The notes below the pieces were generated by a model. That model searched no databases. It had not been told where the DNA came from and saw nothing but the letters and a program-made list of their open reading frames with translations. The translations under genes and the position numbers were made by a program. A DNA stretch of 64,000 nt from Mucilaginibacter aquaedulcis (GTDB taxonomy: Bacteria > Bacteroidota > Bacteroidia > Sphingobacteriales > Sphingobacteriaceae), in contig NZ_JAUFPR010000003.1 in the NCBI RefSeq assembly GCF_030409325.1, positions 650,505 through 714,504 on the forward strand, read 5' to 3'. Shown here one piece after another: positions 21,241-30,800 of the stretch (position 1 is its first letter; each line of letters begins with the position of its first letter).

Positions 21241-22344
21241 TCAGCCAAATATATCAAAGGTTTTTATCTCCTTTTCCTGGCCATTAATAATGATAGAAAG
21301 CTGATGCTTACCCGGATAAAATTTACGGGTGGTGATCGGTTTAAATGATTGTTTCCTATTGATCGAGGCCTTTTCGCCGGGCTGATACAAACGCTCGCTT
21401 ATTTTAAACACCTTTTTTGATAGCTGTCCGTTTGCTTTATTGTAGTAAACACCGTACTCCAATCGTACGTTTTGCTTATCGGTATGATCATTACTAACTT
21501 CAAATTCAAACTCCAGGCTATCCCCTATTTTAACACTGGGTGCTATGATGTTAAACCCGCTTAGGCTAATGTTTTTACCCTCCAGGCCATAATGATCTAA
21601 TATTTCGTTGTGTCCCGCTTTTAATAAGGTACGGCTGGCGTGTTTAATGATGGCGTCCGTTTCTTTACTGATTCCTTTCCACCTGCGGGCCACATCCATC
21701 ATGATGGCCGGATGATCTTTTGAAATATCGTTCAGGTTATTGGCTACACTTTTGCGCACCCACGCTGAATGATCATTCTTCAGATTCTCTAAAATGGCAA
21801 GTACCCTATCCGGATCTTTTTTTAGCGATGGTACGGCTAAGCCCCATGGCAATCGCGGACGGCTGCCCTCGCTGGCAAAACGCCTTACCTTGTAATTTTC
21901 ATGTAATGACCACGCCTGCAACTGTGTAAGCATTTGATCGGTATATTTCAGCAAAAACGGTCGTACGGCAAATTCGCAACTTACAAACTGGGTTATAAAT
22001 TCCAGTGCCTTTACCGAATGTTCATAATGATCAATACCATAAACTTCAATGTAATCTGGCAAAAACATCATGGCCAGGCTATCTTCCCCAAAGTGTTCGG
22101 CACGCAGGCGGTGTATGAGGTTTTCCATCACATCAACGGCAGATGGAAAATCGGCAGGCATAAACAGGTTCAACACAACAGAATTATGCCGCATCCGCTG
22201 TTTCAACGCCTTGTTTTCATAACCCTCTGTAAAAATTAGCGAAATAAAGCGTTGCTTATCAAAAGTAGGAAGCACCGCGGCAAGCACATCGGTAAACCTG
22301 TTATAAAAGCCTGCCGAATATATATCCTTCAACAAACTGCTCAT
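21241..22344 (-). CDS. AlkC-like DNA alkylation repair protein with C-terminal Ig-like domain
   Basis: A 367-residue protein. Residues about 1-255 are HEAT-like helical repeats of the AlkC/AlkD DNA-glycosylase superfamily, with the family segment VRRFASEGSRPRLPWG (about 154-169) and AWVRKSVANNLNDISKDHP (about 194-212). Residues about 265-367 are a beta-rich Ig-like domain (GDSLEFEFEVSN, then YQPGEKASI). AlkC enzymes excise alkylated bases such as 3-methyladenine and 3-methylcytosine without flipping the base. Some carry such a C-terminal domain that helps hold DNA. The ATG overlaps the HxlR stop codon (ATGA), so the pair is translationally coupled. That implies induction by an electrophile-type signal, which is inference. 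Confidence 0.88.
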   Translation of the reverse strand: MSSLLKDIYSAGFYNRFTDVLAAVLPTFDKQRFISLIFTEGYENKALKQRMRHNSVVLNLFMPADFPSAVDVMENLIHRLRAEHFGEDSLAMMFLPDYIEVYGIDHYEHSVKALEFITQFVSCEFAVRPFLLKYTDQMLTQLQAWSLHENYKVRRFASEGSRPRLPWGLAVPSLKKDPDRVLAILENLKNDHSAWVRKSVANNLNDISKDHPAIMMDVARRWKGISKETDAIIKHASRTLLKAGHNEILDHYGLEGKNISLSGFNIIAPSVKIGDSLEFEFEVSNDHTDKQNVRLEYGVYYNKANGQLSKKVFKISERLYQPGEKASINRKQSFKPITTRKFYPGKHQLSIIINGQEKEIKTFDIFG

Positions 22345-22739
22345 CGGCTGATGGATCTTACTTTGGCTTGCGGTTTAACAGATTCGAGACTATCTTTAAG
22401 GATCACTCTTTTCAGGTGTTCCTGATTGTCATCCCCCCATTTACCCATCAACATAACCACGGGCAGCAGGCTCTCGCCAAAGGGGGTTAAACTATATTCT
22501 ACTTTTGGAGGTAGCTGCGGATAAATTTTTTTGGTGATCAGTTCATGCTGCTCCAACTGGTTCAGCTGCACGTTGAGCACTCTGCGGGTGGCCTCTGGAA
22601 TTTCGCGCTGCAATTCGCTGGGACGTTGTATGCCTCTCGAAATATAATATAGCAGATGGATCTTCCATTTGCCGTATAGCACTTCCCTGATCAGATCAAG
22701 GCCGCAATTTTGGTCGATAGGAATTTTTCTTTCGTACAT
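22341..22739 (-). CDS. HxlR-family transcriptional regulator
   Basis: A 132-residue winged-helix regulator starting at the ATG at 22739; a TTG two codons earlier is also open but unnecessary. It has the family N-terminal cysteine (Cys12 in DQNCGLDLI), then VLYGKWKIHLLYYIS and the wing region ITKKIYPQLPPKVEYSLTPFGESL. HxlR proteins often respond to formaldehyde, quinones or thiol stress through this Cys. It is divergent from the SDR at 22879 and coupled to alkC-like. A 22-bp perfect palindrome lies in the divergent space. Confidence 0.9.
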   Translation of the reverse strand: MYERKIPIDQNCGLDLIREVLYGKWKIHLLYYISRGIQRPSELQREIPEATRRVLNVQLNQLEQHELITKKIYPQLPPKVEYSLTPFGESLLPVVMLMGKWGDDNQEHLKRVILKDSLESVKPQAKVRSISR

Positions 22740-22772
22740 AAACAAAGATAAGGCATTCTGCCTAAAAGGCCC

Positions 22773-22794
22773 ATAGGGATAAATTTATCCCTAT
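22773..22794. promoter_or_regulatory. Palindromic operator candidate between hxlR-like and SDR genes
   Basis: ATAGGGATAAATTTATCCCTAT is an exact 22-bp palindrome (arms ATAGGGATAAA) in the 139-bp divergent region. A further half-site-like ATCCCTTA follows near 22806. HxlR regulators commonly bind such dyads in the space shared with the gene they control. Confidence 0.65.
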
Positions 22795-22878
22795 CTGAAT
22801 AACTAATCCCTTATTGCACAGCCCATAAATACGGCCGAGTTTTGTCAATGCAATTCAGCAATCAAAATTTAAAAAAGG

Positions 22879-23676
22879 ATGAAAAGTAATATCGAAATAA
22901 ACAATAAAGAGTTTTCAGGAAAACGAGTTTTGGTTACAGGCGGCACTAAAGGTGCCGGCAAGGCTATTGCCGAACGCCTGGCTTTAGGCGGTGCTAATGT
23001 TATAACAACTGCCCGCACTAAAAATGATGAACAAGAACCAAATATTCATTTTATACAAGCGGATATCAGCACGCGCGAAGGTGTTGACCATGTTGTTGAT
23101 GAAATAATAAACCGTTTTAATGGTGTTGATATCCTGATCAATAATGCAGGTGGATCATCAGCGCCTAATGGTGGGTTTGCAGCACTTAATGATCAGCATT
23201 GGGACAATGCTATTAATACCAACTTACTTGCCGCTGTGCGTTTGGACAGGGGTTTGCTCCCTGTTATGCTCGCCAAGGGTTCGGGAGTAATCATTCATAT
23301 AGCATCCATACAACGATCGTTGCCACTTTATGATTCAACCCTGCCTTATGCAGCAGCTAAAGCGGCCTTAACTAATTATAGTAAAAGCTTATCAAACGAG
23401 GTTTCGCCTAAAGGGGTGCGGGTATTAACCGTTTCGCCTGGATTTATACAAACCGAGGCTGCCGAAACATTTATTAAAAATATAGCCGAAAGCACAGGAA
23501 CTGATTACGAAACCGGCTTACAAAAATTAATGGACTCTCTGGGAGGCATACCGATGGGTCGACCGGCCAAACCTACAGAGGTAGCAGAGCTGGTGGCCTT
23601 CCTGGTATCTGCCCGGGCTGCTTATATAACAGGTACCGAATATGTTATAGATGGAGGCACCATCCCCACAATATAA
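22879..23676 (+). CDS. Short-chain dehydrogenase/reductase (classical SDR)
   Basis: A 265-residue classical SDR: cofactor motif GGTKGAGKA (about 22-30), NNAGGSS (about 88-94), catalytic Ser in IIHIASIQRS and the intact Tyr-x3-Lys in PYAAAKAAL (about 155-163), ending with the usual DGGTIPTI. Divergent from the HxlR-like regulator with a palindrome between them, the standard arrangement for an HxlR-controlled oxidoreductase. The substrate is unknown; carbonyl or quinone detoxification is plausible. Confidence 0.9.
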   Translation: MKSNIEINNKEFSGKRVLVTGGTKGAGKAIAERLALGGANVITTARTKNDEQEPNIHFIQADISTREGVDHVVDEIINRFNGVDILINNAGGSSAPNGGFAALNDQHWDNAINTNLLAAVRLDRGLLPVMLAKGSGVIIHIASIQRSLPLYDSTLPYAAAKAALTNYSKSLSNEVSPKGVRVLTVSPGFIQTEAAETFIKNIAESTGTDYETGLQKLMDSLGGIPMGRPAKPTEVAELVAFLVSARAAYITGTEYVIDGGTIPTI

Positions 23677-24151
23677 TTGTATTATAGAATAATATTAAAA
23701 AGCTGAGCATTCCGCATATAAATATTTATGTAGTTACTTATATTAACTATAAATATTAATAACCACATATTACTTTTTATTAAATCATTGTTCAAACACG
23801 TGTTATTAAGCGTTTATTCGACACTTAATAACACGTGTTTCATTTCAAAAAATTGCCGGTTTAATTTAGCTTATTAGTAATCAGATAATCTTAAGTAAGC
23901 TAATCATTAATTCTGAAGCAATAAATATTATACTTGGCATCAGGCCAGGTTGGAAGCGAAATCATGAACATCCTTAGGCAGCAAATAGTAATAATACCAT
24001 AACAGAAATGGCAAAAATAACTTTGCAAGATTATATAAACCAAGTCATTAAACAGAGGTAACAAACCAAAAATGAGCAATGAAGGCATATCAAATGCCTT
24101 CATTACTCATTACTACCTGATCAGTTAATTGCGATCTTTTACCGCAATATT
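23677..24151. other. Intergenic region with a long perfect inverted repeat
   Basis: 475 bp, AT-rich. The notable element is a perfect 17-bp inverted repeat (23794-23810 and 23824-23840). A 67-codon minus-strand ORF (23900-24103) has poor protein-like composition and no motif, and was not called. It contains the end of the SDR transcript and the end of the T9SS-linked operon. Confidence 0.5.
23794..23840. repeat. Perfect 17-bp inverted repeat
   Basis: AAACACGTGTTATTAAG (23794-23810) and its exact complement (23824-23840) around a 13-base loop. The outer arm itself contains the palindrome ACACGTGT. No T-run follows on either strand, so a simple terminator is unlikely. Possible protein-binding site or RNA hairpin. 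Confidence 0.6.
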
Positions 24152-24484
24152 TTATTCATAAAACTTTGGGTCAATCGCCATCAATTGCAATTCAGTCTTA
24201 TGTTTGGTTAACAGTTTCATCCACCAGAATTGATATTTTCTTGGATAAATTACCCGTTCCGTAAAATCGGCCTTATGAAGGTCTTCCATTGCAAGCAACT
24301 TATACATTACCTTGCGCGAGTGATCAACCACGGCGTGCGAACGTTGTGTATATCCCAATATTCTGTTTATTTCCCTATTGGTTTTGCCTATTAAAATATA
24401 TTCAAATATTTGCACATGCAATGTTGAAAAACCTTTGGTTTTGAGTAATGGCCTGCTTAACGATAATCTATCCTGCTTAATCAT
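24152..24484 (-). CDS. Small protein with LuxR-like helix-turn-helix
   Basis: A 110-residue protein whose middle region (about 19-70) follows the LuxR/GerE helix-turn-helix pattern: FSTLHVQIFEYILIGKTN, then REINRILGYTQRSHAVVDHSR, then a KVMYKLLAM recognition-helix end. No receiver or sensor domain is attached. It is the last gene in the minus-strand run from the giant adhesin (adhesin, PorP, PorE-like, small membrane protein, this), 39 bases after the previous stop, and could feed back on that operon. Family membership is by pattern only. Confidence 0.65.
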   Translation of the reverse strand: MIKQDRLSLSRPLLKTKGFSTLHVQIFEYILIGKTNREINRILGYTQRSHAVVDHSRKVMYKLLAMEDLHKADFTERVIYPRKYQFWWMKLLTKHKTELQLMAIDPKFYE

Positions 24485-24523
24485 AACCTTATTTTAATTC
24501 CTGATTATATAATTCCGTACCTG

Positions 24524-24742
24524 TTACCTGGAAGCCAGCAACACTAAAAAAAGAGCGCCCGCACTGATAATGATATTAAAAACCCCTATTACAAATTTAT
24601 CAGACCGCTCAATGTCAACCCTGCTATTTGGCACCTTAAATGCCGTGCTTAGATTCAGAAAACCATAGCCTCCCATCACTATTGCCAACAAAACGATGAC
24701 AACCACATACGCATTTAGCTGCCCATGAATATTACTTATCAT
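24524..24742 (-). CDS. Small two-helix membrane protein
   Basis: A 72-residue hydrophobic protein with two membrane helices (about 8-28 and 49-70) separated by a short charged loop (VDIERSDKF). The ATG at 24742 is preferred: it has an AAGGGGAT purine stretch just upstream. The alternative TTG at 24781 would overlap the previous gene and add 13 polar residues. No family recognised. It lies between the PorE-like gene and the HTH gene in the adhesin operon. Confidence 0.55.
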   Translation of the reverse strand: MISNIHGQLNAYVVVIVLLAIVMGGYGFLNLSTAFKVPNSRVDIERSDKFVIGVFNIIISAGALFLVLLASR

Positions 24743-24773
24743 TTTATCCCCTTCAATAATTAAACACCACCTG

Positions 24774-26741
24774 TCACTCAACTTTCAGCACCTTAAATTC
24801 TGTTCGCCGGTTTAACTGACGGCCAGCCGGATTATCCTTTCCGTTGGGCAGCGAATTCGGCGCAACAGGTATTCTTTTTCCGTAGCCCTTTGCATAAATG
24901 CGAGGTTGCTCAACACCCTTTGATATAATGTAATCAACACATGCTTGCGCCCGCTCCTGCGATAGCTTATCGTTGTATTTATTTGAGCCTACCGAATCGG
25001 TATGTGATGATAGCTCAACCTTAATTTTTGGATTATCCTTAAGCACAATAACCAATGTATCCAAAACCAGCTTTGATTCGGGCCTTAGTGTTGCTTTATT
25101 AAAATCATACAATACATTTTTAATCAGGATAGGTTTATCAATGGTGAAGGCCTGCAAGCAGATGTCAGGGCTCTCAAGTGTATCCTTATTCATTCGGCCG
25201 CTTGCCGGTACCGGAACATTTTTGGCAAAGTAACCTGCCTTTTCAAGCCTTAGGCTGTATGGGCGTTTATTGGTTACATCAAACGCATAACGCGCGTCTT
25301 TACCAACCACAACCTGTTTCATGGTATCTTTTGATAACGAATCAATAAAACTAACTTTAGCTCCTGCCAGCGGCTTACGCGTATCGCAATCAACTACAAT
25401 ACCCGAAAACACATGCCTTGAATCAACAGCTCCAAACAAGGCCAAACAGCATTCAGACTCACGATCAGAGCTCAGATAAAATTTGCGGGCATCGTCATGA
25501 TTAGGCAAATAATAAAGATCATCCTTTGCCGAGTTCATGGGGTAACCCATGTTTTTAGGCTCGCTCCACTTATCAAGTTTACTGAAACTCTCAAAAAAAT
25601 CGAAACCACCCAGTCCGATAAATCCTTTTGAGCTATATACCAGTCTTTTATTTGGCATATCATAATATGGCGCTTCTTCATCAAAAGAGGTATTAATAAC
25701 ACTACCCAGGTTGGTTGAGCTTGTGGCATCGCCGTTAAAATCAAGATAACATACCCAAATATCATCCCCACCCTGGCCCCCGGGTTTATTAGAAGTGAAG
25801 AACATACGCAAGCCATCGGCCGTTACAAAAGGCTGAATAGAGTTAAAGCCCTCCGCGTTTACATTGCTGTTCATTTTCTTTGGAGCACTCCAGGCATTAT
25901 CAACCCAACTGCTGTAATAAATGGCGTGTATGGTTTTACTACCCTCTTTATACCAGCGGGTATAGTACATTCTTTTACCGTTTTCGCTAAATGAAGGTGT
26001 GCCGTATTCAAGTTCCTTTTTACTTTCATCGCCTTTAAACTCTACAACTTCCGGCGTGCCTGGTTTATCTTTGCTTAAAGTGTAAATCCTGTTCAAGTGC
26101 TTTTTATCGTTCTTAACAAATCTTGATGAAGTAAAAAAGCTGTTCCCATCGCGTTGGATCAATGAATAATCAGATCCGTCTGATTTAAACTGATCTTTCA
26201 ATTCCACAACATCCAAAAGCAGCGGATATTGATACTGTTCTTTAGCAAATCTGCAGTTCCGAATCTCTTTTTTGGCCAGATCAATATATTTGCTGTCGCC
26301 ATTATAAACAGAGATAAATTGTTCTAATTGTTTAATGGCATTATCAAAATGCTGATTGGCCCTCAAACACACACCATACCAAAGCCGAGTTAATGGGTAT
26401 TTTGCCTCATAGCTTTCATCTATTACCTTTAAATACCAGCCTTCGGCTTCCTGGTAGTTTTCATATAACCGGTATGATTCGGCCAGTTGAAAGCATATAT
26501 AGGCACGATCCTCTTTTTTGGCTGGCTTGGTGGTTGTGTTTTCGCCGGCATGATAAGGTATGGCCTGTACCAGGGTAAGGCTTAAGCCCTCGGCTGCTCT
26601 TTTATAATAAAAAGCAGCTTCGTAATAGTCTTTGTTATTGAACGACTTATCTCCGTAAACTTTTGGATTGTCCTTGCTATACTGAGCATCAGCGCTTTTA
26701 AATATAATCAGGATAAGTATTGTGATAAATATTTTCTTCAT
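24774..26741 (-). CDS. PorE-like OmpA-family protein (TPR, beta-propeller, CRD, OmpA domain)
   Basis: A 655-residue exported protein with a signal peptide (cleavage near ADAQ-Y, residue 20). Domains in order are TPR-like helices (about 25-165), PD40/WD40-type beta-propeller blades (about 180-430, for example YGTPSFSENGKRMYYTRWY and QPFVTADGLRMFFTSN), a carboxypeptidase-regulatory-like domain (about 455-520) and an OmpA peptidoglycan-binding domain (about 545-655, with the SSHTDSVGSNKYNDKLSQERA-type motif). This order is that of PorE of the type IX secretion system. It follows PorP/SprF by 12 bases. It probably anchors the adhesin-specific outer-membrane machinery to peptidoglycan; several paralogues usually exist in such genomes. 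Confidence 0.88.
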   Translation of the reverse strand: MKKIFITILILIIFKSADAQYSKDNPKVYGDKSFNNKDYYEAAFYYKRAAEGLSLTLVQAIPYHAGENTTTKPAKKEDRAYICFQLAESYRLYENYQEAEGWYLKVIDESYEAKYPLTRLWYGVCLRANQHFDNAIKQLEQFISVYNGDSKYIDLAKKEIRNCRFAKEQYQYPLLLDVVELKDQFKSDGSDYSLIQRDGNSFFTSSRFVKNDKKHLNRIYTLSKDKPGTPEVVEFKGDESKKELEYGTPSFSENGKRMYYTRWYKEGSKTIHAIYYSSWVDNAWSAPKKMNSNVNAEGFNSIQPFVTADGLRMFFTSNKPGGQGGDDIWVCYLDFNGDATSSTNLGSVINTSFDEEAPYYDMPNKRLVYSSKGFIGLGGFDFFESFSKLDKWSEPKNMGYPMNSAKDDLYYLPNHDDARKFYLSSDRESECCLALFGAVDSRHVFSGIVVDCDTRKPLAGAKVSFIDSLSKDTMKQVVVGKDARYAFDVTNKRPYSLRLEKAGYFAKNVPVPASGRMNKDTLESPDICLQAFTIDKPILIKNVLYDFNKATLRPESKLVLDTLVIVLKDNPKIKVELSSHTDSVGSNKYNDKLSQERAQACVDYIISKGVEQPRIYAKGYGKRIPVAPNSLPNGKDNPAGRQLNRRTEFKVLKVE

Positions 26742-26753
26742 ATTGATAAGAGT

Positions 26754-27755
26754 TTAAAGCCTTGGGCAAATTGCATCCGGCTCCTGAATCCGTTTGCGGA
26801 AAACATAACTTATGGATAGCTCAATACCACCATTACCAGATGTGGCCCTGGTAAGTGATGAAGTATTAAAATCATAGCTTGCGCCAATGATCAGGCTGTT
26901 GATGTGATAGCCAACGTTGGCTATTGCCGCATCCTTAAAACGGTACATACCACCCAATATTAAACCTTTATCGTCCTGTAGTTTTAATTCAGAGTAAGCA
27001 CCTACGGCTTTCTCCTCGGCTTTTTGCTGCCTCATATAAATGGCATGCGGAATAATGTCAAAAAAATCAGAAGCTTTGATACGTACCCCTGCATGCAGTG
27101 TATAGCGAAGCGGTATTTTACTACGACTGCCATCAACTGCAAAAGGATCTCTTGAGCGCGAGAGGTGCCCTACACTTAAACCTCCAAAGAAATTGGCATT
27201 ATGTATAGGATCGCCGTCATAATAAAAAACACCAGCGCCGGCATCAAAAACGGTAGCATTGGTATTCAAGAAGTTTTCATTGCTTGGCATGGTTGGGTCA
27301 AAACCGCTGTTAGGATTAAACTGGCTGCCAAACTGGGCTTTAGAGGCATCAAAACTGCGGTTGATTACACCTGCCTGCACACCAAAACTCACTTTTTTAT
27401 AGCCATCATTTGATACCGAAATAGCGTAACCAAAAGATCCGTAAGCTGCAAAATAGTTGTAGCCAACATCACCCGCCGCCTGGTTTATCACGTTAAACCC
27501 TACGCCAACTTTATCGGTAGGTTTAAGATCAACGGACAACGCACCAGTTTGATAGGCATTGTTAATGGTGGCATACTGGTTTTTGAAGTTCGCATTTATA
27601 CGCGTGTCTCCATTTATAACACCAGTTAAAGCCGGATTCAGGTATAGCGGATACGCATAATACTGCGAAAAGTGTGGATCTATCTGCGCCTTTAGTTGGC
27701 TTATTGCTCCAATTTGAAGCAGTATAGCCATGATAAGTATAATTCTTTTTTTCAT
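26754..27755 (-). CDS. PorP/SprF-family type IX secretion outer-membrane protein
   Basis: A 333-residue outer-membrane beta-barrel protein with a signal peptide (ending near LKAQ-I, residue 24). It has the family start DPHFSQYYAYPLYLNPALTG and many amphipathic strands with aromatic ends. SprF-type PorP proteins are needed for secretion and surface attachment of T9SS cargo with type-B C-terminal domains. Its place 76 bases downstream of just such a cargo gene, and 12 bases before a PorE-like gene, argues that it is the dedicated partner of the giant adhesin. Confidence 0.92.
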   Translation of the reverse strand: MKKRIILIMAILLQIGAISQLKAQIDPHFSQYYAYPLYLNPALTGVINGDTRINANFKNQYATINNAYQTGALSVDLKPTDKVGVGFNVINQAAGDVGYNYFAAYGSFGYAISVSNDGYKKVSFGVQAGVINRSFDASKAQFGSQFNPNSGFDPTMPSNENFLNTNATVFDAGAGVFYYDGDPIHNANFFGGLSVGHLSRSRDPFAVDGSRSKIPLRYTLHAGVRIKASDFFDIIPHAIYMRQQKAEEKAVGAYSELKLQDDKGLILGGMYRFKDAAIANVGYHINSLIIGASYDFNTSSLTRATSGNGGIELSISYVFRKRIQEPDAICPRL

Positions 27756-27831
27756 AGTGTTTATAAATTGTGACGCGGTTATGAAGTGCTGTATAATGTT
27801 TTTCAGGCATCATACAGCACTTCTGCATACC

Positions 27832-30800
27832 TTATCGTAATAGCGTAACTGTACCTTTCTTCTTCACTACCTGGCCGTCATTCATAGTGGCCTCAACGTA
27901 ATAAACATATACGCCTACCGGCTGATTAGTTCCTTTATAGGTACCATCCCATCCGCTGGCTTTATTAGTTGATTTGAATTGCAGCTCACCCCACTGATCA
28001 TAGATGGATAGCGTTAGGCTCTTAACAGCATTACCATATACAAACAGTACATCGTTGCTGCCATCGCCGTTAGGGGTAAACACATTCGGGATGAACAGCC
28101 CGTTACCAAACGGATTAGTTGATGTGCCCGTAACAGCTGCCGAGTTAGCACTTTGCTGGCAATCAGAATTACCATTAGCACGTACAATAATGGTTACGGA
28201 TTGAGCTGGTTGCAAATTAGTTACCGTGTGGGTTAAACCGCCTGCACCCGAGCTTGGCGTAATAAAGTGCTGCCCGTTATCAATACTTATCTGGTAGCCT
28301 GTAGCTCCCGTTACGGCCTGCCATACAAAGGTTACGCTTGAAGCTGTTGCTGCATTTGCATCCACAGTAACTACCGGTGCAGTAAGCGGCCCAAGTACGG
28401 TAACCGTTACCGGGGTCCTGACAATTGATACGCAGCCTCCGGCTACCTCAGCTTCGGCATAATAAGTAGTGGTGGCCGATAGTGTTGGTGTTGTAAAGCT
28501 TATTCCGGTTGCTAACACGGCACCGCCGCTTGCATCTGCATACCATTTTATAACAGATCCTGGTGTAGCGCTTGTGGCCGATATCGTAGCTGATGTTCCC
28601 GGACATATTGATGTACCATCTGTACTGGCCTGAGGTGCTATAGGAGCCGATGTTACGATAACCGTAACACTGGTGCGTGAAGCAGAGGCGCATCCGGTAA
28701 CATTTACAGCCTCGGCAAAGTATATCGTATTTGCACTAAGTGAAGGCGTGGTAAAGCTGGTGCCTGTAGCTAAAGCCGTACCGCCACTTGCCGAGCTATA
28801 CCATTTGTAGGTTAAGCCCGATTGCGGGTTGGCTATAGTTAAGGTTGCCTGGCCACCCTGACAATCATTAATTGAATTGCCTCCGGCCACTACCGGCGCG
28901 TCTGGCGCATCAACTGCAACAACCTGTATACTGGCCAGTGATGTACTTGCACACGAACCGCTAACCGCCTCTATATAATAAGTAGCGTTAGCGTTAACCG
29001 GGCCAGTTGTTAAAGTTGGGCCGGTAAATACCAGCGTAGTTTTGGATGCCGAAGTATACCAGTTATAAGTAAGGTTTGCCTGTGGCGAAGCAATAGCGAT
29101 GTCTGCAGAACTGCCGCGGCATACCTGAACAGGCCCCTGCACCGCAAACGTTGGTGTACTTGGTTGCGGTGCTACTGTTACATTAACCGCAACCCTTGTT
29201 GATGGGTTACAGCTTTGTGGATTGGTAGCCTCAACATAGTATGTAGTGTTGGCTGTTAATACCGGTGTATTAAAGCTTTGTCCTGTATTGATTGCGCTTC
29301 CGCCTGTTGCTGCGGCATACCAGCTATATACAGTACCAGATACTGGGTTAGTGATGTTAAGTGTGGTAGCGCTGTTTTGACAGGTGATCAATCCGGCGGC
29401 ATCAACTGCAGGATTAGGTGCTTTCGTGTTATCAATGTTGATAGTTATAGAACCGCGTGTTTCGGATGTACATCCGGTTGCGTTAACTACTGCTTCAACA
29501 TAATAGGTTGTAGTACCCATAATTGCCGGGGTAGTGAACGGAATACCCACAAATACCGGCGAACCACCCGTTGCCTGGGCATACCATTTAAAGGTAACGC
29601 CTGTTGGCGGCGTAGCTGTTGCCGTAAGTGTAGCAAAGCCACCAGAGCATACAGTTGGTGTTGACGACCCACCCTGGGCAATCGGCGCAGGTGTTGTTGG
29701 CAGTTGATTAATGATTACCTGAACCGCGGTACGGCTTGCTGATCCGCAACCTGTAGCATTTACAGCTTCGGCATAGTAAGTTGTATTTGCCGTTAATGCC
29801 GGAGTGGTAAACGATGTTGTATTTGCAGCTACCGGTGTACCGCCCGAAGGTGTAGTATACCAATTATAGGTTAATCCGCCTTGTGGATTAGCTATGGTTA
29901 AAATAGCCGGAGTGCCTGCGCATGTTGGCGCTGTAGCCCCGTTGCCTATCACCGGCGCGGCTGGCGCCGGATCAATAGTAACTTCGGCTAAGGTACGTGA
30001 ACCACTGCTGCAACCTGTTCCGTTTACTGCTTCTACATAAAAATCTGTAGTTGCTGTTATTGGCCCGGTTACGTAAGGATTGCCTGTAAATACCGGTGTG
30101 CCACCACTTGCCGCAGTATACCATTTATAAGTTACGCCAGGCACCGCTGTTACTGTTATTGTAGCTGGGCTGTTTAAACATACCAGCGGATTTGAAGCCA
30201 GCACCGGATTGGCAGGAGTAGCATTAACCGTAACTGGTACCGATGTACGGCCCGAAGAAGTACAGCCGTTTCCGTTTGATGCCTCAACCCAATAAGTAAT
30301 ATCGGCAGTTAAAGGCCCGGTTGCGAACGAACTTCCGGTATGTACCAGGTTACCCCCGGTTGCTGCATCATACCAATTGTAGGTTATTCCCGGCAGCGGG
30401 TTTTGAATAGTTAGTGTTATACCGGTACCAGAGCAGGTTTGGTTGCCACCTGCCGGAGTTACCACTACCGGGGGAGTTGGTATAGGTGTTACAGTGATAT
30501 CAACTTGTCCGCGTGTTGCACTGGTACAATTAGTGGTGCCATTAGCGTTCACAGCCTCAACAAAGTACGATATATTGGCAGTAAGGTTGCTGACAGTATA
30601 GCTCGTTCCTGTGTGCAACAAAGTACCACCGGTTGCAGCATCATACCAGTTATAAGTAATGCCTTGCGTAGCATTGGTAACGGTTATTGTAGTACCGCCT
30701 CCGTTACAAACGGTAGTTGAAGCAGCGCTTAATGTTGGCGTTACCGGTAATGCATCTGGCGTTACGGTAACCTCGGTGCGATCTCCGTTGTTGATACAAC

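Noticed and set aside
23900..24103. 67-codon minus-strand ORF in the gap after the SDR gene
   Set aside because: Composition dominated by Cys/Ile/Phe/Leu with no motif, no upstream purine stretch, and an isolated position; looks like chance in AT-rich DNA.
24743..24781. TTG start for the small membrane protein upstream of 24742
   Set aside because: It would overlap the PorE-like gene and add polar residues before the first helix; the ATG at 24742 has a purine-rich site.
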